NCBI GenBank assembly: GCA_023664265.1
Contig: JAMPFV010000009.1
Coordinates: 1 to 64,000, forward strand
DNA length: 64,000 nucleotides
Reading direction: 5' to 3'
DNA from: Roseburia sp.
GTDB lineage: Bacteria > Bacillota > Clostridia > Lachnospirales > Lachnospiraceae
This document shows positions 17,719-26,449 of the stretch, piece after piece. The translations under genes and the position numbers were made by a program. The notes under the pieces were generated by a model. That model searched no databases. It had not been told where the DNA came from and was given only the letters and a program-made list of their open reading frames with translations. Within the stretch, counting starts at the first letter, position 1; the number at the start of each line of letters is the position of its first letter.

Positions 17719-19803
17719 ATGGACGAGATAAGATACAATGCGGAACGCGGCGGGACAGCAAATGCGTGCACAATAGAGATGATTCGGCAATTGGCGGAGG
17801 GGATGCCCGGGGGCTTTTTCATTTACCACGCGGACGGGGATGAGGAGCTGATTTATATCAACAGCGCAATCCTGCGCATTTTCGGCTGTGACACGCAGCA
17901 GCAGTTCCGTGAGCTGACAGGCTTCACTTTTCGGGGAATGGTTTATGCGGAGGATGTGGAGGCTGTCGAGGAAAGCATCTGGGAACAGATTGCGAAGGAC
18001 AGCTACGATTTGGATTATGTGGAGTACCGGATCGTGCAGCGGGACGGTTCCGTGCGCTGGGTCGAGGATTACGGCCACTTCATGCATACGGAGGAGTACG
18101 GCGATGTATTTTACGTGTTTATTGACGATGCGACGGAGCGCATGAGAAAGCGCATCGCGGAGCTGGAGGAGGTCAATGAGGAGCTGCGCAGGGCCTATGC
18201 GCGCGAGATGCAGTATAAGAAGGCGATTCTGCACGACACGCTCTACTTTCTGGAGGTCAACCTGACAAAGGATACCTTCACCTGTGCGTCCGCGCAGACG
18301 CCGGACGAGCAGATGAACGATTTGCTCCGGCTGATGGGAATACCGGCTTACGGAAGCTATTCGGAGTATGTCGCTCGCTGTGAGGAAAATATGGTTTCCG
18401 GAGACGCGGGGGCGTTCGGGCGGTTCTGCGATGCGAAGCGGCTGATACAGTGCTACCGGAAGGGGGAGCTGGAGCAGTCCTGTGACGGCTGGATGATTGA
18501 CGCGATGGGCTGTAAGCGGCTGTGTCATTACGTATTTCTGCTTGGCAGCGCGGGCGATACGAAGGATGTGGTGGCGCTGGCAATCGTAAAGGATATTACG
18601 GAGCAGTCGGAGCGTCAGACGCTGCTGCAGTCCGCGCTGCGTCAGGCGCAGACGGCGGGAATTGCCAGAAACACGTTTCTTTTTCACATGTCGCATGACA
18701 TCCGGACGCCGTTGAATGCCATTATCGGCTATGCGGAGCTTGCCAAGGGGCACGCGGACGATCCGGACAGGCTGTCGGAGTATATGGATAAGATACATCT
18801 CTCAGGGGAGCAGCTTCTGGCAATCGTCAACGAGTCTCTGGAGATTACGCGGATGGAGTCCGGAAGGGCTAAGCTGGTCGAGAGTCCCTGCCGCTTGGAG
18901 GAGCTGCTTGAGGATGTCGAGAAGGAGCTGCGGCCGCAGATGAAGGCCAAGGCGATTCGGTTTGCAATTGACAAGTCGGCGATTCGGCATTTTGCGGTGG
19001 TTGCGGACTATATCCGCATCAAGGAGATCTTGAATCAGCTCTTGGACAATGCCGTGAAATACACTCCTCCGAACGGGGAGATTCGCCTTTCAATCGTGGA
19101 GACGGATGTGAAGCGCAGGGACTACGGGAAATATGAGTTTATCGTGGAGGACAACGGCAACGGCATCTCGGAGGACTTTATGGCGGATCTGTTCAATCCC
19201 TTCAAGCGGGAGCGGAACACGACAAAGAGCGGCGTGTTCGGGACAGGCTTGGGACTTGCGGTGGTGAAAAATCTGGTCGATATGATGGAGGGAGATATCG
19301 CCGTGGAGAGCAGGGTCGGTCAGGGCAGTAAGTTCACGGTGAGCCTGCTGCTAAAGCTTCAGGAGGAGGCCCGGCAGGAGGAGACGGAGGACACAGAGGC
19401 GCTTCCGGACGAGAAGGCCCTGCGGGGAAGACGGATACTGCTTGTGGAGGACAACGAAATCAACTGCGAGATCGCGGAGGAGCTGTTATGCGCGCGCGGC
19501 TATGTCGTGGAGACGGCAAACGACGGCAGCGTGGCGCTGGACATCATGCGGAATGCACTGCCGGGCTATTATTCGCTGATTTTGATGGACATTCAGATGC
19601 CGATTATGGACGGCTATGCGGCGGCGAAGGCCATTCGGTCCCTGGACAATGCGGCTTTGGCGGAGATTCCCATTATTGCGCTGTCCGCGAACACCTTTGC
19701 GGAGGATTATCAGAAATCTATTGAGGCGGGGATGAACGCGCATTTTCCTAAGCCGATCAATATGGATGAACTGCAGGATACGATACGGAGCGTTTTAAAA
19801 TAG
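17719..19803 (+). CDS. Soluble PAS hybrid sensor histidine kinase/response regulator
   Basis: 694 residues without membrane segments, so a cytoplasmic sensor. A PAS domain spans about 20-140 (GFFIYHADGDEELIYINSAILRIFG, then the PAC-like YRIVQRDGSVRWVEDYG), followed by a coiled coil and a second PAS-like region. The HisKA domain has the phosphoacceptor His326 in FHMSHDIRTPLNAI. The ATPase domain has the N box (NQLLDNAVKYT), DNGNGIS and GTGLGLAVVKNLV. A C-terminal receiver (about 575-690) has the acceptor Asp624 in LMDIQMPIMDG. No DNA-binding output is attached, so phosphotransfer to a separate partner or signalling within the protein is expected. No response-regulator gene is adjacent. The signal is unknown; it is transcribed alone or with feoB, which starts 16 bases later. 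Confidence 0.93.
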   Translation: MDEIRYNAERGGTANACTIEMIRQLAEGMPGGFFIYHADGDEELIYINSAILRIFGCDTQQQFRELTGFTFRGMVYAEDVEAVEESIWEQIAKDSYDLDYVEYRIVQRDGSVRWVEDYGHFMHTEEYGDVFYVFIDDATERMRKRIAELEEVNEELRRAYAREMQYKKAILHDTLYFLEVNLTKDTFTCASAQTPDEQMNDLLRLMGIPAYGSYSEYVARCEENMVSGDAGAFGRFCDAKRLIQCYRKGELEQSCDGWMIDAMGCKRLCHYVFLLGSAGDTKDVVALAIVKDITEQSERQTLLQSALRQAQTAGIARNTFLFHMSHDIRTPLNAIIGYAELAKGHADDPDRLSEYMDKIHLSGEQLLAIVNESLEITRMESGRAKLVESPCRLEELLEDVEKELRPQMKAKAIRFAIDKSAIRHFAVVADYIRIKEILNQLLDNAVKYTPPNGEIRLSIVETDVKRRDYGKYEFIVEDNGNGISEDFMADLFNPFKRERNTTKSGVFGTGLGLAVVKNLVDMMEGDIAVESRVGQGSKFTVSLLLKLQEEARQEETEDTEALPDEKALRGRRILLVEDNEINCEIAEELLCARGYVVETANDGSVALDIMRNALPGYYSLILMDIQMPIMDGYAAAKAIRSLDNAALAEIPIIALSANTFAEDYQKSIEAGMNAHFPKPINMDELQDTIRSVLK

Positions 19804-19819
19804 CAAGAGAAGAGCGGAA

Positions 19820-22213
19820 ATGAGGACAAGAATGACACTGAGGGAATTGACAATCGGAAAGACCGCGGATATTCGTTTTGTCGGAGGGGAGGGCGGACTG
19901 CGGCAGCATTTTCTGGATATGGGGCTGATACCGGGTGCGGAGGTCACCATGGTGAAGTTTGCGCCGATGGGCGACCCGCTGGAGGTGCGGATACAGGGGT
20001 ATGAGCTGACCCTGCGGGTTGCGGACGCGGACAAGATAGAGATTGAGCATGTGCGGGACCGGGAGGAGCCGGAAGCGCGCAAGCCGGCGTCTCGAAAGCA
20101 TAAGACGGTGCCGCACCCCGGGCTGGGCGAGGGCGGAAAATACCATGAGAAGGCGAACGAGAATCCGCTGCCCAAGGGACAGACGCTGACGTTTGCCTTG
20201 GCAGGCAATCAGAACTGCGGAAAGACGACGCTCTTTAACCGCCTTACGGGCGCGAACCAACATGTGGGAAATTTTCCCGGGGTCACGGTTGACCGCAAGG
20301 ACGGAGTGATTAAGGGGCATGAGGATACGCTGATCACGGATTTGCCGGGGATTTATTCCATGTCACCGTACAGCAGCGAGGAGCTTGTGACGCGGGAATT
20401 TCTGCTCAGGGATAAGCCCTTGGGGATCATCAATATCGTGGATGCGTCCAATATCGAGCGCAATCTGTACCTGACCATGCAGCTTCTGGAGCTGGATATG
20501 CCGATGGTGGTCGCGCTGAATATGATGGACGAGGTGCGGGAAAACGGCGGCGCAATCCGCATCAACGAGATGGAGGAGCTGCTGGGCGTGCCGGTGATCC
20601 CGATAGCGGCAGCCAAAAATGAAGGCATCCGGGAAGTGGTGGACCATGCAGTCCATGTAGCGCGGTACCAAGAGCGGCCGTTGCGGAAGGACTTGTGCAG
20701 CGCGGAGGACGACGAGGGCGGCGCGGTGCACCGCTGCATTCACGGTATTATGCATTTGATAGAGGATCATGCAAAGGAGGCGGGGATTCCGGTGCGGTTT
20801 GCCGCCGGTAAGATTGTGGAGGGCGACGAACTGATTTTGGAGAGCCTGAAGCTGGAGCAGAATGAGAAGGAGATGCTGGAGCATATTATCCTGCAGATGG
20901 AGGAGGAGCGCGGGCTGGACCGCGCGGCGGCGATGGCCGACATGCGCTTTCGCTTTATCCGGCGGATGTGCGATGCGACCGTGGTAAAGCCCAAGGAGAG
21001 CAGGGAGCACGCCAGAAGCCGCAGGATTGACCGGATATTGACGGGAAAGTACACGGCGATACCGATGTTTGTCCTGATCATGGCGCTGGTGTTCTGGCTC
21101 ACATTCAATGTGATCGGGTCGGGGCTTGCGGATCTGCTGGACATGGGGATTACGCGCCTGACGGATTTGACGGACGCCGCGCTGACGGCGGCGAAGGTGA
21201 ATCCAGTGTTGCACTCGCTTGTGATCGAGGGAATTTTTAACGGCGTCGGCAGTGTCCTGAGCTTCCTGCCGATTATCGTGACGCTGTTCTTCTTTCTCTC
21301 CATGCTGGAGGACAGCGGCTATATGGCGCGGGTGGCGTTCGTGATGGACAAGCTCCTGAGGAAAATCGGCCTGTCGGGGAGAAGCATTGTGCCGATGCTG
21401 ATCGGCTTTGGCTGTACGGTACCGGGGGTGATGGCGAGCAGGACGCTTTCCTCCGAGCGGGACAGGAAAATGACAATCCTGCTGACGCCCTTTATGAGCT
21501 GCTCGGCAAAGCTGCCGATTTACGCGTTCTTTACGGCGGCGTTTTTCCCCAAGTACAGGGCGCTGGTGATGGTGGGACTGTACTTTGTCGGGATTTTGGT
21601 CGGGATTCTGGTGGCGCTTGCCATGAAGGGCACGATGTTTCGGGGGGAGGCGGTTCCGTTCGTCATGGAGCTCCCCAATTACCGGATGCCTGGCGCGAAG
21701 AATGTCGGTCAGCTTTTGTGGGATAAGGCGAAGGACTTTTTGCAGCGGGCGTTTACGGTGATTTTTATCGCGACGATTCTGATTTGGTTTTTGCAGACCT
21801 TTGATGTCCGGATGAATGTGGTGACGGATTCGCGCGACAGTATGCTCGCGTCGCTGGCGGGCGTGATCGCGCCGATTTTCAAGCCGCTCGGCTTTGGCGA
21901 CTGGCGGATTTCGACTGCGCTGCTGACGGGCTTTATGGCGAAGGAGAGCGTTGTGGCGACGCTGTCGGTGCTGATGGGCTCGACGGAGACTTTATTGAGC
22001 GCGCTCACAACTGCGGACGCGGCGGCTCTGCTGATATTCTGTCTGCTGTATACGCCCTGTGTCGCGGCGGTCGCTGCCATAAAGCGTGAGCTGGGGGGCC
22101 GCAGGGCGGTAGGCGTGGTTCTCGGGCAGTGTGCGATCGCGTGGCTTGCGGCGTGGATAATGCGATACGCAATACGATACGCATTGCGTATCGTATTGCA
22201 GTACATGGTGTGA
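19820..22213 (+). CDS. feoB: FeoA-FeoB fusion, ferrous iron transporter
   Basis: GTP-dependent Fe(II) importer of the inner membrane, 797 residues. Residues about 5-78 are an SH3-like FeoA domain (MTLRELTIGKTADIRFV ... GLRQHFLDMGLIPGAEV) fused in front of FeoB by a charged linker. The G domain has GNQNCGKTTLFN near residue 130, the DLPG switch (TDLPGIYSMSPYSSEE) and NMMDE. The membrane part has the gate motif MLIGFGCTVPGVMASRTL and a second half with GFMAKESVVATL. Separate FeoA and FeoB are the commonest arrangement; fusions are known. The last residues (MRYAIRYALRIVLQYMV) are encoded by a palindromic DNA stretch described separately. The next gene starts shortly downstream. Confidence 0.95.
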   Translation: MRTRMTLRELTIGKTADIRFVGGEGGLRQHFLDMGLIPGAEVTMVKFAPMGDPLEVRIQGYELTLRVADADKIEIEHVRDREEPEARKPASRKHKTVPHPGLGEGGKYHEKANENPLPKGQTLTFALAGNQNCGKTTLFNRLTGANQHVGNFPGVTVDRKDGVIKGHEDTLITDLPGIYSMSPYSSEELVTREFLLRDKPLGIINIVDASNIERNLYLTMQLLELDMPMVVALNMMDEVRENGGAIRINEMEELLGVPVIPIAAAKNEGIREVVDHAVHVARYQERPLRKDLCSAEDDEGGAVHRCIHGIMHLIEDHAKEAGIPVRFAAGKIVEGDELILESLKLEQNEKEMLEHIILQMEEERGLDRAAAMADMRFRFIRRMCDATVVKPKESREHARSRRIDRILTGKYTAIPMFVLIMALVFWLTFNVIGSGLADLLDMGITRLTDLTDAALTAAKVNPVLHSLVIEGIFNGVGSVLSFLPIIVTLFFFLSMLEDSGYMARVAFVMDKLLRKIGLSGRSIVPMLIGFGCTVPGVMASRTLSSERDRKMTILLTPFMSCSAKLPIYAFFTAAFFPKYRALVMVGLYFVGILVGILVALAMKGTMFRGEAVPFVMELPNYRMPGAKNVGQLLWDKAKDFLQRAFTVIFIATILIWFLQTFDVRMNVVTDSRDSMLASLAGVIAPIFKPLGFGDWRISTALLTGFMAKESVVATLSVLMGSTETLLSALTTADAAALLIFCLLYTPCVAAVAAIKRELGGRRAVGVVLGQCAIAWLAAWIMRYAIRYALRIVLQYMV
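22169..22199 (+). repeat. Perfect 14-3-14 inverted repeat inside the 3' end of feoB
   Basis: GCAATACGATACGC, spacer ATT, then GCGTATCGTATTGC. An alternative hairpin (GATACGCAAT at 22164-22173 with ATTGCGTATC at 22183-22192) uses overlapping bases, so the two structures exclude each other. No T-tract follows, so it is not a standard terminator. Confidence 0.85.
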
Positions 22214-22236
22214 TATTGTAGGGAGATATGGATATT

Positions 22237-22971
22237 ATGAGAAAAATCATAAAAAATACGGCGCTTGTCCTGCTGTTTTTGTCTTTGAGCGTTTCCACCG
22301 CCCTTCTGACATATCTGCACTTTTTCGCCTCCGGCGACAGGAATCTTTCCGGGGAGTGGACGGCCAATCCGGATATGACGGAGCAGGCCGCGGTCGCGGC
22401 CTTTGGCTGGCTTCAGGATATAGAAGCGGTCTCGGTCTCCATGGAGGAGCTGGAGACCTGTATGCAAGGATTGACTATTGAAGTCAGTCTGACCTTGGAG
22501 CAGACCGGACGCGCTGAGGGAAGCTTTCGCAGCAGTGTTCTGCCCGAGAGCTATGAGGCTTGCAATCAGGCGGCATATGAAGCCTTTGCCATGGTCTTCC
22601 GGGAGCTTGTGGCGGAGCGGCTTCGCATGGCGGGCTATACGGGAAGTGCGGATGAGGAGGCCATTGAGGCTCTTGTGACGGAGAGCTTCGGAATGTCCAC
22701 GGTCGCCTATCTGATGGCCTGCGGGCCGGCTCTGCTGCCTTCGTTGGAGGAGCTGCAGGATCGATATGACGGCAGCGGCACCTATGAGGCCGCGGAGGGG
22801 CTTCTGATCAGACAATATGACAACGGCGGTTCTGCTGTCACAAGGACGGAAGGCTATATTCGGGAGGGCGCGAGCCTGATTCTGTTTCGGGAGGACGACG
22901 CTGCCCCCGACGGGCTTTTTCAGGATGCGTATCCCATGATATATACCTTGAGGGAAGCTCGGGACGAGTGA
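22237..22971 (+). CDS. Membrane-anchored protein of unknown function
   Basis: No family recognised. 244 residues if the ATG at 22237 is used; GGGAG ends eleven bases before it, while the in-frame ATG at 22228 is too close to that site. One N-terminal hydrophobic segment (about 8-28, ALVLLFLSLSVSTALLTYLHFF) could be an anchor or signal peptide. The rest is acidic and mostly helical (AAVAAFGWLQDIEAVSVSMEELETCM), with a beta-rich end. It lies between feoB and the carboxypeptidase with short gaps, so it may be co-transcribed with either. It resembles small exported proteins of Lachnospiraceae without assigned role. Confidence 0.6.
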   Translation: MRKIIKNTALVLLFLSLSVSTALLTYLHFFASGDRNLSGEWTANPDMTEQAAVAAFGWLQDIEAVSVSMEELETCMQGLTIEVSLTLEQTGRAEGSFRSSVLPESYEACNQAAYEAFAMVFRELVAERLRMAGYTGSADEEAIEALVTESFGMSTVAYLMACGPALLPSLEELQDRYDGSGTYEAAEGLLIRQYDNGGSAVTRTEGYIREGASLILFREDDAAPDGLFQDAYPMIYTLREARDE

Positions 22972-22997
22972 GCGCAAAAAGCGGGAAAGGAGCCTGA

Positions 22998-24440
22998 ATG
23001 AAAAAATTACTGCGGAAAATAAGTATCCTTATGTTGCTTGTAATCCCGGCGTGCGTCCTTTTGCCTCTCAGGGCGGATGCGAGCTTTGAAATCCTCGGGA
23101 CATGCCGCGTGCAGGCGGACGACGGCGCTTCATATATTGTGAAGACCATGGATTACGCTTACGCGCACAACACATATTACTCTCTGCGGGATATTGCCGT
23201 GGCGCTGAGGGATACGGATAAGGCGTTTTCTTTAGAGGTCGCGAAAACCTCCGTTGTTCTGAATATGGGAGGGGACTACACGCCTGCAGGCGGGGAAAAC
23301 ACGCCTTGGGAGGACAGCGGGAACCCGGATGTTTCCCTGCGGAGAAATGAATTCAAGGCAGACGGCCGAAAAGTAAACTACTATACGCTGATTGTGGAGC
23401 TGCCCTCCGGGGGGTACGATTGCTTTATGATGGCCGCTGATTTGGGCATGATTCTGGATGTGGATATCACGCTTTACGGTGCGGGCGATTTGCAGATTCG
23501 GACGCAGACGCCCTTTGGCATTTTTCCCGTCGAAATGGAGCAGGAGGGCTATTTTGGCGGCGTCAACAGTGTGTTGGCGGGGGACGCTGCCACGGGGGAA
23601 ATTTATTATGAGTATCAGTCCGATACACCTTATCCCATAGCCAGCATTTCCAAGCTTATGACCTGCCTCCTGGTCATGGACGCTGTCTCAGCGGGACAGC
23701 TGACGCTTGAGGCGCAGGTCACCGTCTCGAATGCGGTTCAGGCGCTGGCGGCCTCGGATGACGGCGTGCTTCCCTTGGAGGCGGGGCAGCAGCTTACCGT
23801 ACAGGAGCTTCTGTTGGGCGCCCTTCTGCCCTCAAGCAACGAATGTGCGCTCTGTCTGGCGGAGGCGGTCGCGGGGTCGGAGGAGGCGTTTGTCCAAAGA
23901 ATGAATGAGAAAGCGGCGGAGCTGGGGCTTTCGCAGGCGGTCTTTTACAATTGCCATGGTCTGCCCTCCTACACGGAGGCGCCCGTCCCCTCAAAGCGTC
24001 AGAACCACATGAGCGCGGAGGATATGTTCCGTCTGGTATCATATCTTTTGAAGGTCTACCCTCAGATTACGGATATCACCTCGCTGGAGTCCGCCACCAT
24101 ACCGTCGCTTGACCTTGAGGTGCGCAACACCAATCCGCTTCTGCGCAATATGAGCGAGGTCACCGGCCTGAAAACCGGAACCACCAACAAGGCCGGGGCC
24201 TGTCTGGTCACGTCCCTGACCGCGAACGACGGAAACAGGGAGCACGATTTGGTGGTTATTGTCCTTGGCGCGGAGGATTCCATAGAGCGGGCGCGTGTCT
24301 CGGAGCTGTTGGCTGAATACGCCTTACAAACCTTTTACGCGGGAGAAGCGGAGGCCGGGGCCTCGGGCGGATCCGCAGGGAGGCTGCCCACGCACGCCGA
24401 GGCGGCGGTGGATTGGATATTGCGGACGGCGGGGGTGTAG
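22998..24440 (+). CDS. Serine-type D-Ala-D-Ala carboxypeptidase (peptidase S11, DacF/PBP5-like)
   Basis: Peptidoglycan-trimming enzyme working outside the membrane, 480 residues. After a signal peptide (about 1-28, cut near ADA/SF) there is an unusual N-terminal region (about 30-185) that resembles a copper-amine-oxidase-type or stalk domain (YSLRDIAVALRDTDKAFSLEVAKTSVVLNM). The S11 domain follows with all three active-site motifs: SISK with the nucleophile Ser216 and Lys219, SSN at 279-281, and KTG at 392-394. The AGKAY-type C-terminal beta domain typical of PBP5 is short or absent. GGAAAGGAG precedes the ATG. Compared with about 400-430 residues for DacF, the extra length comes from the N-terminal domain. 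Confidence 0.88.
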   Translation: MKKLLRKISILMLLVIPACVLLPLRADASFEILGTCRVQADDGASYIVKTMDYAYAHNTYYSLRDIAVALRDTDKAFSLEVAKTSVVLNMGGDYTPAGGENTPWEDSGNPDVSLRRNEFKADGRKVNYYTLIVELPSGGYDCFMMAADLGMILDVDITLYGAGDLQIRTQTPFGIFPVEMEQEGYFGGVNSVLAGDAATGEIYYEYQSDTPYPIASISKLMTCLLVMDAVSAGQLTLEAQVTVSNAVQALAASDDGVLPLEAGQQLTVQELLLGALLPSSNECALCLAEAVAGSEEAFVQRMNEKAAELGLSQAVFYNCHGLPSYTEAPVPSKRQNHMSAEDMFRLVSYLLKVYPQITDITSLESATIPSLDLEVRNTNPLLRNMSEVTGLKTGTTNKAGACLVTSLTANDGNREHDLVVIVLGAEDSIERARVSELLAEYALQTFYAGEAEAGASGGSAGRLPTHAEAAVDWILRTAGV

Positions 24441-24500
24441 GAAGCTGAAATGTCGCAGTATTTGAGAGGAATACTATAAATGGACTTTAGATTTTGAATG

Positions 24501-24509
24501 TGATATAAT
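24501..24509 (+). promoter_or_regulatory. Extended -10 promoter before the 54-codon gene and subtilase
   Basis: TGA-TATAAT is an extended -10 element; the -35 region at the right distance (TGGACT) is weak. The sequence is AT-rich compared with its surroundings, and the next strong ribosome binding site is at 24540. Confidence 0.6.
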
Positions 24510-24553
24510 AAGATTATCTGATAACCGTTGTTTCATTTCAGGAGGTGAATAAC

Positions 24554-24718
24554 ATGCCCGGTGATAAGGAAATGATTAATAATTTAATTGACAGCTATAC
24601 AAGCTTACAGCGCATAAAAAAGGCAAGCGATACAGAAAAAGAGTTGGATTATCAAATAAAGATATTAAAGGCAAAGCTTGAATCCTTTGGGATTGTAACC
24701 ACGGATTTGGATTTATGA
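24554..24718 (+). CDS. Small helical protein, 54 residues, unknown
   Basis: A short gene with a near-perfect CAGGAGGTGAATAAC leader in front of its ATG and its own promoter. It encodes 54 residues: a short opening (MPGDKEMINNLIDSYTSLQR), a charged helical centre (KKASDTEKELDYQIKILKAK) and a polar tail ending DLDL. The centre looks like a helical hairpin or coiled coil. The base composition (AT-rich, AAA/ATA codons) differs from the GC-rich genes around it. It precedes a subtilase gene by 124 bases, so a partner, chaperone or inhibitor role is possible, but I see no direct evidence for any function. Confidence 0.62.
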   Translation: MPGDKEMINNLIDSYTSLQRIKKASDTEKELDYQIKILKAKLESFGIVTTDLDL

Positions 24719-24842
24719 CGGTGGCGGAATCGCCAAAGTTAAATCCTTACACCTTTTGACTTGGCAGCAAAGGGAAGGTTCTCAGGAACTCCCTGCTGAA
24801 CCCATCATATTATATATAGGAGTATACCGCAGGAGCTTTCGG

Positions 24843-26354
24843 ATGGATTTTCTGAACAACGATTACGCGAAAGAGGTGTCCTGCATCCCGCAGGTGACGC
24901 AGCGGGAGCCTTATCTCAGCGGCAGCGGGGTGATAATCGCGGTGCTGGACAGCGGAATAGATTATTTTCTGCCGGAATTTACGGACAGGAACGGAAGAAC
25001 AAGGCTGCTTGGAATATGGGATCAGACCGCAAGACCTGACGAGCAAAACGGTCTGCTGCCGCCTCCCGGGTATCGGGAGGGCGTATTGTACACACGGGAA
25101 ATGATTGACGAGGCACTTTCGCTGGGCCGTGAGAACGGACAGCGGAGAGTGCCTGTTTTGGACTTATCGGGGCATGGTACGGCGGTGGCCGGCGTTGCCG
25201 CGGGCAGAGACATCGGCATCGCGCCGAATGCGGAGCTGTTGATTATCAAGCTGGGGAATCCGCTTCCCGAATCCTTCCCGCGGACGACACAGCTTATGCG
25301 CGGGATTGATTATGCGGTAAAGCAGGGAATTGAATTAAACAGGCCGGTAGTCATTAACATCAGCTTCGGCAATACTTACGGGGATCATCTCGGCAATTCC
25401 CTGCTGGAGCGGTTCATCGACAATGCCTCGGAAATCGGACGAACGTCGATTATCATCGGGAGCGGGAACGAGGGAGCCTCCGGGGGGCATACCGCGGGAA
25501 TCGCGACGGCGGAGACCGGCATAGAGCTTGCGGTGGCGGACTATGAGACGGGACTGAGCGTTCAGCTCTGGAAGCATTATCAGGATATCTATAATATGAC
25601 AGTCGTGTCACCCGGAGGAGAGCGTGCGCTGCTGCAGCTGGCCAATCGCAGTCAGGCAGAGACGGAGCGGCGCACCTTGGAGCAGACGCAGCTCCTGTGT
25701 TATCTGGGAAAGCCGCTGCCCTACAGCGTCAGTCAGGAAATTTTCGTGGATATGCTTCCTGCGGGGAGCAGTCAGAGGAATTACATCAACAGCGGAGTGT
25801 GGCGCTTTGTGCTGGAGCCGGTGAGCGTCGTCACGGGAGAGTATCGGTTCTATCTGCCAAGCTATGCGGTTCGCAACGGCGGGACCGGATTCTTTCTGCC
25901 GACGCCTGAGATGACGATAACGATACCGTCCACTTCGCACAGAGCAATCACGGTCGGCGCGTATGACGTCAATCTCAGGAGCTATGCGGACTTTTCGGGA
26001 AGAGGCTATGTGTATCGCTATGTCGAGGGGCGTCCCGACACGACGGGAGGGCTTTTCGGCATCGCGGAGGCAAAGCCTGACCTCGTGGCGCCCGGAGTGG
26101 ATATCGCGGCGCCGATGGTCGGCGGGGGCTACGAGCGTGTCTCGGGGACATCTTTTGCGACGCCCTTTGCCGCAGGCTCGGCGGCGCTTATGATGGAGTG
26201 GGGAATCGTCAAGGGAAACGACCCGTTCCTGTTTGGACAGAAGCTCAAGGCCTACCTGATACGGGGCGCAAGACCGCTGTCGGGGAACGCGGAGCGGCCT
26301 GACAGCACGATCGGATGGGGCGCTCTGTGTGTGGCGGGGAGCCTGCCGATTTGA
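24843..26354 (+). CDS. Subtilisin-like serine protease (S8), Csp-like, cytoplasmic or spore-type
   Basis: 503 residues from the ATG at 24843, which has CAGGAG seven bases upstream; a TTG at 24756 would add an unconserved tail. No signal peptide. The catalytic triad is complete: Asp36 in AVLDSGIDY, His111 in SGHGTAVAG and Ser437 in GTSFATPFAAG. Between His and Ser there is a long beta-rich insertion (about 190-390), as in clostridial CspA/B/C germination proteases and related S8 enzymes, which also lack a conventional signal peptide. Unlike CspC the triad is intact, so it should be active. A role in spore germination is possible but not shown; such S8 proteins are also found as stand-alone enzymes in Lachnospiraceae. 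Confidence 0.88.
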   Translation: MDFLNNDYAKEVSCIPQVTQREPYLSGSGVIIAVLDSGIDYFLPEFTDRNGRTRLLGIWDQTARPDEQNGLLPPPGYREGVLYTREMIDEALSLGRENGQRRVPVLDLSGHGTAVAGVAAGRDIGIAPNAELLIIKLGNPLPESFPRTTQLMRGIDYAVKQGIELNRPVVINISFGNTYGDHLGNSLLERFIDNASEIGRTSIIIGSGNEGASGGHTAGIATAETGIELAVADYETGLSVQLWKHYQDIYNMTVVSPGGERALLQLANRSQAETERRTLEQTQLLCYLGKPLPYSVSQEIFVDMLPAGSSQRNYINSGVWRFVLEPVSVVTGEYRFYLPSYAVRNGGTGFFLPTPEMTITIPSTSHRAITVGAYDVNLRSYADFSGRGYVYRYVEGRPDTTGGLFGIAEAKPDLVAPGVDIAAPMVGGGYERVSGTSFATPFAAGSAALMMEWGIVKGNDPFLFGQKLKAYLIRGARPLSGNAERPDSTIGWGALCVAGSLPI

Positions 26355-26360
26355 AATAAT

Positions 26361-26390
26361 TTGCGCAACCCAGCCGGTATGTGCTATAAT
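26361..26390 (+). promoter_or_regulatory. Promoter before the TIM-barrel isomerase-like gene
   Basis: TTGCGC, an 18-base spacer and TATAAT with an extended TGC just before the -10. The TTG start codon of the next gene is about 60 bases downstream. Confidence 0.7.
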
Positions 26391-26449
26391 AGCATCTGAT
26401 GAAAAGACGTATGAAAACCATTTCATAAGGAAAATCGGGGGATAAGAAA

